From Alkalinema sp. FACHB-956 (GTDB lineage: Bacteria > Cyanobacteriota > Cyanobacteriia > Leptolyngbyales > Leptolyngbyaceae): a DNA stretch of 64,000 nt. The stretch lies in contig NZ_JACJRC010000010.1 in assembly GCF_014697025.1 (NCBI RefSeq), forward strand, positions 62,001-126,000. The letters are read 5' to 3'. The notes below the pieces were generated by a model, which saw nothing but the letters and a program-made list of their open reading frames with translations, did not search any database and had not been told where the DNA came from. The position numbers and the translations under genes are program-made. How positions within the stretch are numbered: the first letter of the stretch is position 1; the number at the start of each line of letters is the position of its first letter. Below, one piece after another: positions 7,750 through 15,940 of the stretch.

Positions 7750-7876
7750 CAGGTAGAACAAATTTGCTGACCCAGGGGGTGGGTGGGGCTAGGGCGTTTC
7801 AAAAATGGTAATGGCTGGGGGTGGCTGGGGTGGCTGGGGCCATGATAGAAGGGTCTTTCTCTATCCCCCGGTAATT

Positions 7877-9568
7877 ATGCGGTACTTCATGGCTTCTCGG
7901 ATGGTGCGGCGGTCTGGTGTTTGGGCGGGCTTGGTGCTGGGAATGTTGGCCTGTGCTACGTCTAGCGCGTCTTCCAATGGGACTTCCAATGGGATTGGCA
8001 ATAGAACTTCCAATGAGATTGGCAATGGGAGCGTTGATGGAAAGGCACCGATCGACCGATCGACCGTCACAAGTTCGATCGTCACAAGTTCGCCAGTCGA
8101 GAATGCTGCGATCGCGGGGCAGGTTCCGGTGGGGGTGTTGGAGCAGTTGCGGCAGGATGCGATCGGGCGGTGGGGGTTTCCGGCGTCGGGGAAGGTGGTG
8201 CGGACGGCGGCGGCGAGTTTGCGGGATATGGAGGGGGTGCCGTGGATTTCGGCGCGGGTGCCTCGCTGGAAGGTGACGCTGGAGGGGGCAGGGCAGCGGG
8301 TGGTGTATGTGGCGAGTGAGGGGGCGTTTGTGCTGGTGCGGCGGGAGGGGTTGGAGTTGCCGCAGGGGTTGTCGGGGCAGGTGCGGGAGGCGGTGCAACG
8401 ATCGGCGGCGCAGTATTGGGCGTTGCCGGAGGGGGGGCCGATGGTGGGGGCGTTTGGGGCGAAGTTGCATCCGAGTCAGGTGATGGTGTGGTCGGCGGAG
8501 GCGGTGACGTGGAAGGATGGGTGTTTGGAGTTGGGGGTGCTCGATCGAAATTGTGGGAAGGGGGCGGTGGCGGGCTGGCGGGTGACGGTGGCGGGGGTCA
8601 GGGAACTGCCGGGGCCAGCGGAGATTTCGGGGTCGCAGGTGGGGCCGCAGCCGGTGCCGATGTTGACGTTCCGGGTGGATGGGACGGGGCGGCGGGTGCA
8701 GCCGGATTTGCCGGAGTGGGCGGGGCAGTTGGTGGTGAAGACGGCGACGGAGTGGGGGTTTGGTCAGGGGAAGGGGCGGTTTTTGGGGGCGGCGGCGGTG
8801 AATTGGCCGAAGGGTTGTGAGCAGGTGCGGGGGTTGCCCTATGCCTGTGATCCGATTCCGGGGAGTGGCTGGCTGGTGAAGCTGGAGCAGGGGCTAAGGC
8901 GTTGGACGGTGCGGGTCGATCGGGAGGAGCGATCGGCGGTGTTGTTGCAACGGGAGAATCCGGTGTTGGAGCAGACTTTGGGGGCGCGGTTGGCGATGCA
9001 GGTGAAGGGGTTGGCGGGGAGTCATTTGGAGTTGCAGCCGGAGCAGGTGTGGATTACGCGGTTGGAGGCGCGGCGGTTTGGGGGGTGTTTGGGGTTGCCG
9101 TTGCCGATCGAGGATTGTGGAATGGGTGAGCAGGGCTATCGGGTAACGGTGGAGGGACGATCGGGGCAACGGCAGGTGTATCGGGTGGGGGAACGGTTTG
9201 GGATTCGGACGGAGGCGATCGGGGGATTGCCGGTGAGAACGGATCGGTTACCGTCTCGGTTAGCGCGGGTGGTGTTGCAGGATGCAAGTGCGCGATTGAA
9301 GTTGCGAATGGATGGGTTACATATTCGGAGTTTTGAGGAGGTGACGGAGTGTTTTCGATCGCCGACGGCTGCGCCGAATGAGCCTTGTTTGACGTGGGTG
9401 ACGACGGATCGGTTGCGGGTGGTGGTGACGAATTTTCAGGAGGATTGGGTGTATGAGGTGAACCGCGCGGGGAAGGTGTTGTCGGTTCAGCGGTTGATGG
9501 GGAAGTTGAATGATCGGTTGGACGATCGGTTGATTGCGGGGGTTAGGCTTCGCGGTGCAGGATGCTGA
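7877..9568 (+). CDS. Secreted protein with repeated cysteine-paired modules, unknown function
   Basis: From the ATG at 7877 (563 residues) the protein starts with Arg-rich residues and a hydrophobic segment (GVWAGLVLGMLACATSS), a signal or lipoprotein leader. A low-complexity S/N/G/T stretch of about 35 residues follows. The rest contains four spaced modules, each with a hydrophobic strand, a Gly/Cys turn and a second Cys, then a V-x-V strand: TWKDGCLELG...C...GWRVTV, NWPKGCEQV...C...GWLVKL, RRFGGCLGL...C...GYRVTV and a diverged VTECFRS...C...LRVVVT. I do not recognise the family. The coding strand is exceptionally G-rich. Its 3' end overlaps the convergent small gene at 9543 by 26 bp. Alternative starts at 7805 and 7889 exist. 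Confidence 0.72.
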   Translation: MRYFMASRMVRRSGVWAGLVLGMLACATSSASSNGTSNGIGNRTSNEIGNGSVDGKAPIDRSTVTSSIVTSSPVENAAIAGQVPVGVLEQLRQDAIGRWGFPASGKVVRTAAASLRDMEGVPWISARVPRWKVTLEGAGQRVVYVASEGAFVLVRREGLELPQGLSGQVREAVQRSAAQYWALPEGGPMVGAFGAKLHPSQVMVWSAEAVTWKDGCLELGVLDRNCGKGAVAGWRVTVAGVRELPGPAEISGSQVGPQPVPMLTFRVDGTGRRVQPDLPEWAGQLVVKTATEWGFGQGKGRFLGAAAVNWPKGCEQVRGLPYACDPIPGSGWLVKLEQGLRRWTVRVDREERSAVLLQRENPVLEQTLGARLAMQVKGLAGSHLELQPEQVWITRLEARRFGGCLGLPLPIEDCGMGEQGYRVTVEGRSGQRQVYRVGERFGIRTEAIGGLPVRTDRLPSRLARVVLQDASARLKLRMDGLHIRSFEEVTECFRSPTAAPNEPCLTWVTTDRLRVVVTNFQEDWVYEVNRAGKVLSVQRLMGKLNDRLDDRLIAGVRLRGAGC

Positions 9569-9755
9569 TGTATTTTCCGTTGGAGTTGGGGATGGGGGTG
9601 GGGATGCTCCAGCGGATGCGATCGCTGAAGCGGAGGGCGTGGAGTTGGTTGATGGTGCTTTCGACGAGTTCGCGGTGGCCGATGAGGTGGATGTCGAGTT
9701 CTTTTGGGGTAGGGGAATCGAGGCGACGATCGTCGCTGGAGCCGGTGAAACACAT
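9543..9755 (-). CDS. Small conserved cyanobacterial hypothetical protein
   Basis: The ATG at 9755 is preceded by AGGAGA seven bases upstream and gives 70 residues (MCFTGSSDD..., ending SILHREA). The middle reads ELDIHLIGHRELVESTINQL, followed by a W-S-x-P-x-P segment and GKYISIL. I recall similar small cyanobacterial proteins of unknown role with an IHLIGH motif, but cannot name a family. It overlaps the 3' end of the opposite-strand secreted-protein gene by 26 bp. The frame extends upstream to 9800 but that start lacks a ribosome-binding site. Confidence 0.65.
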   Translation of the reverse strand: MCFTGSSDDRRLDSPTPKELDIHLIGHRELVESTINQLHALRFSDRIRWSIPTPIPNSNGKYISILHREA

Positions 9756-9849
9756 GGGAGCTTCTCCTGGTTTGTGGGGTGGGGATGGGAGGAAGCCCAA
9801 AAAGTTAGAGCCACCCCGGACGCATTACGAAACAGGGTGGCTCGATCGA

Positions 9850-10011
9850 ATGTTAAAATTCTCAGCAAGCCGCCGAGCTGGTATGCACAGCTTGGGGGTT
9901 AGCTACTCAGGGTTGTTCGCTGCAACTCTGGGTGGCGCTCTATTTTTTTGGGTTTTGGCGCTTTCTGCGGGTTGGAACCGGATGCAGAAAGAACTTAAGT
10001 TAACAGCCTAG
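9850..10011 (+). CDS. Possible small single-TM protein
   Basis: A 53-codon frame from ATG 9850 (or 42 codons from ATG 9883) encodes one clear hydrophobic helix, SGLFAATLGGALFFWVLAL, followed by a basic amphipathic end (NRMQKELKLT). This is a typical layout for a small membrane protein. No strong ribosome-binding site precedes either start and I recognise no family. It fills most of the gap between 9755 and 10084, in which I see nothing else. Confidence 0.35.
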   Translation: MLKFSASRRAGMHSLGVSYSGLFAATLGGALFFWVLALSAGWNRMQKELKLTA

Positions 10012-10083
10012 AGATAAGGATTCGGTTTTGTCAATCCCTGTTTCAAAACTTTGCATTTGGCTGATCTACCTGGTTTCCTCGCG

Positions 10084-11565
10084 CTAGGCGATCGACAGTT
10101 CTCGCAAAAAGTAGAAGCGATCGGTTCCCGGTACGCGGCCTAAATATCCTGACAACGGCGACGCTAATTCAATCAAAATTTCTTTGAGTTGCTCAGGGGT
10201 CAGTGCAATAGGAGGATTGGAACCGAGGTATAAACCATAGACCAAGGTGCTATCAACCTGTTTGGCTTGTGTATTGATTGCAATGTCACTATCAAGGTAG
10301 TTCTTGATAACTTGGATGATGTGCGCTCTGATTTTTAAGGTTTGGTAGATGCTGTCAATGAATTGATTAACTTTATCGTCAGAGTCTTGTCCAAAGGGTT
10401 GCGTTTCTAGGCAGACTTTTAATTGCTGAAGGTCAATGCTACCGGGGTGTTTGATCTTCAGCGTGACAAGTCTTTGGAGGGTTTCTGGGCGCATAACATT
10501 CATCTGATTTTCGGCTGCGGCTTGTTTAGCGTGACTAGTTAATTCTCCGGCGGCGAAAATTATTTTAACAGATCGATCGAAGGTTGGTTTACCAAGATGG
10601 GTATGTCCTAGGTGAATGAGTTGTGCTGAAACGCTATTAGGAACTGTTTCATGCTTAGTAGCTTTGCATTCTCCAACGAGGCTAAAGGGTGCATCACAAT
10701 AAACATCGATGCCACCTGCTCCGCCAGAGGAGTCTGGGTCTAGGCTGGCTCTTGAGTTATTGAGTGAGTTGCTAAAGCCTAACTGAATTAGACTTTTCCG
10801 CACCATTTTTTCAAAGGAATTACCATCGCTGGAGTTGCCAACTGTGGCGATGCGGTCAATCCACTCTAATTCGGGGGTGTTTGGGGTTGTATCGTGAGTT
10901 GATGCCCAACCTAGGAAGTCTGTGAGATCCTTTTCTAATAGTTTTGCAGCGGGGTTAGTTACGAGGATTTCACTAATTTGGCTGTGTAGAGTTTCTAATT
11001 CTGGGTTTTCTGGAGCACGAAGTTCTTCAAGCTGTTTTTTGCGTTTCTCGAAAATACGATCTTGTAAAATTGGTTGATTAATTTCTATGTGGTAAGAAGT
11101 AGAAAGACTAACATATTTCCCCACCCGATCTTGATAAATAATTTCAGGCGGCAAAGTAAAAGGAGATGTTAGTTTATACAACCTTAAAATTGCTAGAAAG
11201 AGGCTTTGCTGCTTATTTAATTTGGAAGTCAGCCAATTTCGTGTCCAGATAGATAAGGCTGATAGGGCCTCTATCTTATCTATACTATTAAAAATGGAAC
11301 ACTTTTCACACTTTGCCCAGTACTCAATCTCTGGACAGTCCAATTCTAAGGCAGACAAAGAATTTCTTGCTGACTGATGAAAATCAGGTTTATAGCAATA
11401 TTCGATTGAATCACTGTCACATAAAACTTCTGAAGGACATAGTAAAAAACTTTGGCCAGTGCGGATAAATATTGATGGAAATGCAAAAATTAACTGACCT
11501 GTTGCTAGCCCTTTTACATCAGGTGCAGGTAGACATAACATTGTAAATGTCTGCTCAGTTTTCAC
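10084..11565 (-). CDS. PD-(D/E)XK nuclease of a three-gene operon
   Basis: This 493-residue protein ends the operon. Its start GTG (11565) shares GTGA with the stop of the upstream ATPase, a coupled junction. The N-terminal ~180 residues are unfamiliar and contain cysteine pairs (CPSEVLC, CPEIEYWAKCEKC) that could bind metal. Residues ~245-345 form a restriction-endonuclease-like core: F-E-K-M-V helix (E252), GGIDVYC (D287), LVGECKATK (E299, K301), then SVKIIFAAGELT. This D-x11-E-x-K arrangement is a complete catalytic set, similar to Mrr-type enzymes. The C-terminal ~130 residues are not recognised. A role as the effector nuclease of a defence system is inferred from this core and the neighbours. 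Confidence 0.75.
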   Translation of the reverse strand: MKTEQTFTMLCLPAPDVKGLATGQLIFAFPSIFIRTGQSFLLCPSEVLCDSDSIEYCYKPDFHQSARNSLSALELDCPEIEYWAKCEKCSIFNSIDKIEALSALSIWTRNWLTSKLNKQQSLFLAILRLYKLTSPFTLPPEIIYQDRVGKYVSLSTSYHIEINQPILQDRIFEKRKKQLEELRAPENPELETLHSQISEILVTNPAAKLLEKDLTDFLGWASTHDTTPNTPELEWIDRIATVGNSSDGNSFEKMVRKSLIQLGFSNSLNNSRASLDPDSSGGAGGIDVYCDAPFSLVGECKATKHETVPNSVSAQLIHLGHTHLGKPTFDRSVKIIFAAGELTSHAKQAAAENQMNVMRPETLQRLVTLKIKHPGSIDLQQLKVCLETQPFGQDSDDKVNQFIDSIYQTLKIRAHIIQVIKNYLDSDIAINTQAKQVDSTLVYGLYLGSNPPIALTPEQLKEILIELASPLSGYLGRVPGTDRFYFLRELSIA

Positions 11566-13442
11566 GCAGCATCACCAAAATTCAAGCTATCCGTCAACTC
11601 ATCCACGTCAGAACTCAAAATATCTAGAGTTTCTATATCAGCATCCTCATCTATGAGGTTGGTAGGTTTTGAGCCTGATGGATCACTTAAAATTTCTAAC
11701 AGCAATGGATTATTTTCAGCAATTTTGTTTTGACTAATAAAATTCCTGATTTCTTGCTCAGTGAAATCATAATCTTCTCTCGCATCAAAAACTGCACGAA
11801 TAGCAAGAAGAGGTATCAAATCATCAACTTCAAAACGTGGCCACTCTCCTCCCAGTTGTTGAAGTAACTGTTCAAGAAGTTGTTGCGCCTTTTTCGCAGC
11901 AGGAGAAATATCTTTTGTACGAATTAAGCAACCTCGTGTTAGGTCGAACTTTTGATAATCAATCAATCGGCTTAATCCTGCTTGCACGCCAATCCCAACA
12001 GGATATTGAATGACAGCGACTCCAATTTTCACAGTTTGGGAGTTTTCTGTCCCTAAAATCCTAAAATCTATGAAACCTTTATTGGCAGCCTTTGGAGCTA
12101 CATTAGTATCTACAGCTTCAATATGTACACCTTCTAAAGTTTTACCAATCAAATTCTCAAAACCAAAGCTAAGTGCCCTAGCTAGCTTGGCTTTGTCGTC
12201 AATGAAGTCATCAGGATTTAGAATGGCCAGCTCTTTTCGATAAGCAAGCTCTACCAAATTGTCTTGTTTCTCGGTAGGCGGAACCTTATCTAATTCGACC
12301 TTCCAGTTTTTATAGCACCATTGAAGAACATCTCGGGCAGTTGCTTTTTGCTTTCCTTTTTCCCGCAGAGTTAATTCATCCAAAGGATATAGTGCATGTG
12401 GAGGAATGAGTTGATGCTCACTATAGAAAACATCCAATCTCCGTTTAACTAAAGAAATAACATCATCGGCATTCAGATATTTCAAATCAATTGTAAGCTC
12501 TCCAATTCTATCTATTACTGCTTCGGCAGAAGGAAGTGCTCGGATTTGGTGTACCCAAATATCAGGGTATACTGCCGTTAATAAAACTCCTCTCTGAATA
12601 TTGTTGTATAAATCCATTCCTAAGTTGGCAACAACTTGAGCTTTAGTGTAGCCAGCATCATTGATAGCAGTGCCTTCAAGTTGGTCAAAGCAAATTACAA
12701 TTGATTTGTAGTTGCTAATCAAGTCAAGAATTTGACAAGTAATATCAAAAGCTTCAGAAGCACGGTCTTCTGTATTGGAATTTGGGAGGCCAAGACTATC
12801 TGATTTACTCTGAGGTAGATTTTTCCCAGAAAGCCAATTGATTGCATGTGGCGCATGAACTGGTGAGAGAGTCCATAAAATTGCCTGAACCAAATCTGGA
12901 TTACTAATATCGGGTTTGGCAACACAAACTTGGCTTGTTATATTGTCTATCCATTGAGGATTTTCCTTGATTTTGCGGGGGATTGCTTTTTGCAAGTCAT
13001 AGGGATGAAAGTTTTTCTTGAAAACGTCATTGAGTAAATCTGTAGCAAGCTCTTGCCACTGCATTACGTTCTTGCTGCCTACTTGTTTCAAGCTAAGAGC
13101 TAGGCTTTTTAAAAACTCTGCACGAATTTGATTGAAATCTCCATAGTCGCCCGTGTAGATAAAGAGTGCATTCCCTCTCTCTTGAATTCGATGCCGAATT
13201 CGACTAATGATGTGGCTTTTTCCTAAACCTTTTTCAGCTTTTAGTGTGATTCCTGCTACTTTGCGTTGCCGATTGTCTAGTTCTTCAATCGCCTTGAATA
13301 CCGCATCTGATGCATGGGCATTTAAAGATGGCTCATCAGGAAATCCCTTGCCCCATACATCTTGTGTACGAACTATAAACTCTACGAAAGGATTGTTTGC
13401 ACAAATGACTTGATGCAACGAATCCATCGAACTTGTGGACAT
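11562..13442 (-). CDS. P-loop ATPase of a three-gene operon
   Basis: 626 residues. A P-loop AEKGLGKSHI lies at ~69-78 and a Walker-B-like strand SIVICFDQLEGT at ~243-255. A segment at 60-110 (ALFIYTGDYGDFNQIRAEF) follows the P-loop as in AAA+/ORC-like or STAND-type ATPases. The second half includes ADDVISLVKRRL, an AAA lid-like helix bundle, and a later beta-rich part (TVKIGVAVIQYPVGIGVQAGL) that may be an inactive nuclease-like fold. The acidic C-terminus (DADIETLDILSSDVDELTD) is probably disordered. The protein probably links the winged-helix partner to the nuclease. I do not recognise a named family. Gap to the upstream gene is 61 bp; the downstream gene overlaps by 4 bp. Confidence 0.72.
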   Translation of the reverse strand: MSTSSMDSLHQVICANNPFVEFIVRTQDVWGKGFPDEPSLNAHASDAVFKAIEELDNRQRKVAGITLKAEKGLGKSHIISRIRHRIQERGNALFIYTGDYGDFNQIRAEFLKSLALSLKQVGSKNVMQWQELATDLLNDVFKKNFHPYDLQKAIPRKIKENPQWIDNITSQVCVAKPDISNPDLVQAILWTLSPVHAPHAINWLSGKNLPQSKSDSLGLPNSNTEDRASEAFDITCQILDLISNYKSIVICFDQLEGTAINDAGYTKAQVVANLGMDLYNNIQRGVLLTAVYPDIWVHQIRALPSAEAVIDRIGELTIDLKYLNADDVISLVKRRLDVFYSEHQLIPPHALYPLDELTLREKGKQKATARDVLQWCYKNWKVELDKVPPTEKQDNLVELAYRKELAILNPDDFIDDKAKLARALSFGFENLIGKTLEGVHIEAVDTNVAPKAANKGFIDFRILGTENSQTVKIGVAVIQYPVGIGVQAGLSRLIDYQKFDLTRGCLIRTKDISPAAKKAQQLLEQLLQQLGGEWPRFEVDDLIPLLAIRAVFDAREDYDFTEQEIRNFISQNKIAENNPLLLEILSDPSGSKPTNLIDEDADIETLDILSSDVDELTDSLNFGDAA

Positions 13443-13503
13443 ATAGAACCTGCTAGATGAATGAAGGGTGGGAACAGGAGTGTTGAAAAATGATGCTTTT
13501 AAT

Positions 13504-14154
13504 CTACTGACTCAGAATTGTTGCATAGCAACGTAAGCCACTCAATTCGGTGGTAATCGAATCTTCTAGCTTGGAGGTATCACCATCCGGCAGGCTACCT
13601 CCTTGAAGCTGAACAATATCTTCAGCCTGCATTTCTAGCAACCATTCATCAAAGTTGTCTCGCGATACCTTCTCACCAATCTCTCTTCTAATTCGATAGA
13701 TTGGCACTAAATTATCGAGGTTAAAGCTTCGATTCAGGGTGTCAAATGTTTCTAAAGCAACGGTCTTAAATTCTTCATAGGATTCGATCGTAGAATGCCC
13801 ATTATGACCATTAGATGCAACAACCACTGGCGCATTTCCGATCGCCGATCGCATCACACCCAGCAGCAAATTCGCGAATCGCTTCCCAATTTGACTAGTA
13901 AACTCAAACTCTTTATTTAGCAAATCTTGCTGTAACTGCGATCTGCCCGCATCCAGCAAACTTGCCATCGGAAAACGCTCAGCCGAAACCGCTATCAATC
14001 CATCCTTCACCAACTGATCCAACGCAGCCTGATGGGACTTCGCAGTCTCACCCTTCTTCCGTAAACCTTTCAGCAACTCGCTCCGGCGCAAGTCACCATC
14101 CGACAACAACAGCAGGATTCGCACCCGCAGCCCCACATCATGCTTCGTCGCCAT
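13504..14154 (-). CDS. Winged-helix protein, first gene of the three-gene operon
   Basis: 216 residues. Residues ~8-60 (RVRILLLLSDGDLRRSELLKGLRKKG then ALDQLVKDGLIAVS) form a winged helix-turn-helix with a replaceable recognition helix, as in MarR/ArsR or PadR-like domains. The middle is helical (GKRFANLLLGVMRSAIGN). The C-terminal part (FDEWLLEMQAEDIVQLQGGSLPD) looks like a second winged-helix-like element. It could regulate the operon or be a DNA-binding subunit of the complex. It is upstream of, and co-directional with, the ATPase. Start is the ATG at 14154, reading MATKHDVGLRVRIL. Confidence 0.7.
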   Translation of the reverse strand: MATKHDVGLRVRILLLLSDGDLRRSELLKGLRKKGETAKSHQAALDQLVKDGLIAVSAERFPMASLLDAGRSQLQQDLLNKEFEFTSQIGKRFANLLLGVMRSAIGNAPVVVASNGHNGHSTIESYEEFKTVALETFDTLNRSFNLDNLVPIYRIRREIGEKVSRDNFDEWLLEMQAEDIVQLQGGSLPDGDTSKLEDSITTELSGLRCYATILSQ

Positions 14155-14526
14155 AACAAATCCGTTCGATCGTCGCTAAATGTCTAACACAGAGCAGTCA
14201 AAAACAAAAAACAAAAAACAAATTAAACAACGGGTAGAAACACACATCCATCGATCGAACCGGCTTCGTTGAGAACCACACTCGATCGACCATCCTGACT
14301 AAACGTACCCAAAACGGCACACTACTTATTCTAAATAAAAAATACCTTGACGGAAAGCAACTTTAGAAAATTATCCAAAAATTACGCAAAATTCCCCTAC
14401 CCACCACAATCTCTTCACGATCTCCCCAAAAACTCCCCAAAAACCTTACCCTTTCCTTACTTTTTTCTTCTATGCATCACCTCCCTCCCCCCTTCCCCAA
14501 ATCCCCCAAAATGGTACGATCGAACC
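14155..14526. other. Divergent intergenic region between the three-gene operon and an Rpn gene
   Basis: About 370 bp hold an A-rich run on the + strand at 14198-14225 (aaaacaaaaaacaaaaaaca) and several CGATCG sites. It should contain promoters for both directions. On the minus strand a TTGACT lies near 14190 with a 17-base spacer to TAGCGA, a poor -10, so I do not call a promoter. An open frame from 14347 would extend the Rpn protein upstream but its sequence is low-complexity and unlike the family. Confidence 0.4.
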
Positions 14527-15366
14527 ATGTTTGATCTCACCTGCAAATTCCTCGTCGAACAATTCTCCGCCGACTTTGCCACCTGGCTTCTCGGCACCCC
14601 CACCCCATTCCAAGAACTCAGCCCCTCCGAACTCTCCCTAGAACCCATCCGCGCCGACGCCCTCATCCTCATGCAAAACGAGGACACCGTCCTCCAAATC
14701 GAATTCCAAACCCGCCCCGACGAAGCCATGGGATTCCGCATGGCCGACTACTGCCTCCGCATCTACCGCCGCTACCCCAACAAACACCTCCACCAATACG
14801 TCATCTACCTCAAACCCAGCACCTCCCCCCTCGTCCACAACAACCAATTCATCCTCCCCAACCTCACTGCCCAATACAACATCCTCCGCCTCTGGGAACA
14901 TCCCCCCGATCGCTTCCTCAACACCCCCGGCCTCCTTCCCTTCGCCGTCCTCAGCCAAACCTCAGACCCCATTGCCACCCTCCGCCAAGTCGCCCAAAAA
15001 ATCGACCAACTCCCCGATCGACGCCAACAAAGCAACCTCACCGGCACCGCCTACATCCTCGCCGGATTAGTATTAAATCAAGACATCACCAGCCGGATCT
15101 TAAGGAGAGACATCATGCGAGAATCCGTCACCTACCAAGAAATCCTCCAAGAAGGCCGCCAAGCCGGACTGCAATCAGGTCGCCAAGAAGGAGAACTCCT
15201 CATCCTCCTGCGCCTCCTCGATCGGCACCTCGGCCCCCTCAGCGAACCCCTCACCCAACAAATCCGCCAACTCAGCCCCCCATCCCGCCAAGCCCTCACC
15301 GACGCCTTCCTCGACCTCAAAACCCCCCAAGACCTCCAACACTGGCTCACCACCCAACAACCCTAA
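14527..15366 (+). CDS. Rpn-type PD-(D/E)XK nuclease with DUF4351-like tail
   Basis: From the ATG at 14527 (279 residues) the protein begins MFDLTCKFLVEQFSADFATWL, the opening of the second common cyanobacterial Rpn subfamily. The core reads EPIRADALILMQ (D) and VLQIEFQTRPDE (E-x-Q), then MADYCLRIYRRYP. A hinge EILQEGRQAGLQSGRQEGE (repeated Gly-Arg/Glu heptads) leads to the tail LLRLLDRHLGPLSEPL to FLDLKTPQDLQHWL. The active-site layout matches the Rpn at 4507 but the sequences are otherwise distant. The coding strand is strikingly C-rich. It stands alone, convergent with the nuclease/ATPase pair to its right. Confidence 0.85.
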   Translation: MFDLTCKFLVEQFSADFATWLLGTPTPFQELSPSELSLEPIRADALILMQNEDTVLQIEFQTRPDEAMGFRMADYCLRIYRRYPNKHLHQYVIYLKPSTSPLVHNNQFILPNLTAQYNILRLWEHPPDRFLNTPGLLPFAVLSQTSDPIATLRQVAQKIDQLPDRRQQSNLTGTAYILAGLVLNQDITSRILRRDIMRESVTYQEILQEGRQAGLQSGRQEGELLILLRLLDRHLGPLSEPLTQQIRQLSPPSRQALTDAFLDLKTPQDLQHWLTTQQP

Positions 15367-15495
15367 CCCTCAGTCCCCTGCTCCACCCCCACCCCACCAC
15401 CCTTCCATAGCAAATCCCTCCTACTTGCGCCCATCACAGGCAGAACAAATAGGATTACGTCCGCGATCGAACCTTGGATTGCTAGGCGACCATGC

Positions 15496-15933
15496 TTATC
15501 CCACCACCTGCCCCAAATCAACCTCCGCCTGCCCACTCCTCACCTGAAGCTTGGCATTAAACAGCTTCTTAAACGCCACCTGCCAATTCTGAAGATCCGT
15601 CCCCTGCCGAGGCACCCGCGTCGAAATCACAAAACAGAGCTTCCTGAAACGCTTCGGATCCTCCGAAATCAGCCCGATCGTGCTTTTCAACTGCTCCACC
15701 GCATGGGCCACATCACTCCCCTTCAGTTCCACATAAATTTCCACATCCCGATCGGGCACCAACGCGAAATCACAGCGCAGCGTCTCCCCATCACACACCA
15801 CACACCCATCCACCTTGATTTTCAGAACCTCAACCTGCGCCGCATTGACAAACGTAATCTGGCTGCGCTTTTCCCTAAAAACAATGCGCCGATCCTGAGT
15901 CAATTCCTGACACCGCGCTGGAATATTTTTCAT
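15496..15933 (-). CDS. Small PD-(D/E)XK nuclease paired with OLD-like ATPase
   Basis: The ATG at 15933 gives 145 residues and lies 7 bp after the stop of the upstream ATPase, with a GAG-type ribosome-binding site overlapping that stop. The frame is open up to 15999, but that part overlaps the ATPase. The core TLRCDFALVPDRDVEIYVELKG contains D55, E69 and K71, a complete D-x13-E-x-K nuclease motif, followed by a helix HAVEQLKSTIGL as in Mrr/RecB-like folds. Two cysteines (CVVCDGETLRC) precede it. I infer a nuclease effector controlled by the ATPase, as in other two-gene ATPase-nuclease defence systems. Confidence 0.75.
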   Translation of the reverse strand: MKNIPARCQELTQDRRIVFREKRSQITFVNAAQVEVLKIKVDGCVVCDGETLRCDFALVPDRDVEIYVELKGSDVAHAVEQLKSTIGLISEDPKRFRKLCFVISTRVPRQGTDLQNWQVAFKKLFNAKLQVRSGQAEVDLGQVVG

Positions 15934-15940
15934 ACCGCAC

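Larger units (their letters stand above)
7536..7876. other. Intergenic region with antitoxin promoter and an Rpn-tail remnant
   Basis: Apart from the promoter/operator at 7561-7606 and the remnant at 7710-7749, I see only HIP1-type GCGATCGC sites (two near 7655-7685) and a G-rich run from 7768. The bases aaaaatggtaatgg near 7801 also occur just after repeat copy A at about 4400. Confidence 0.5.
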
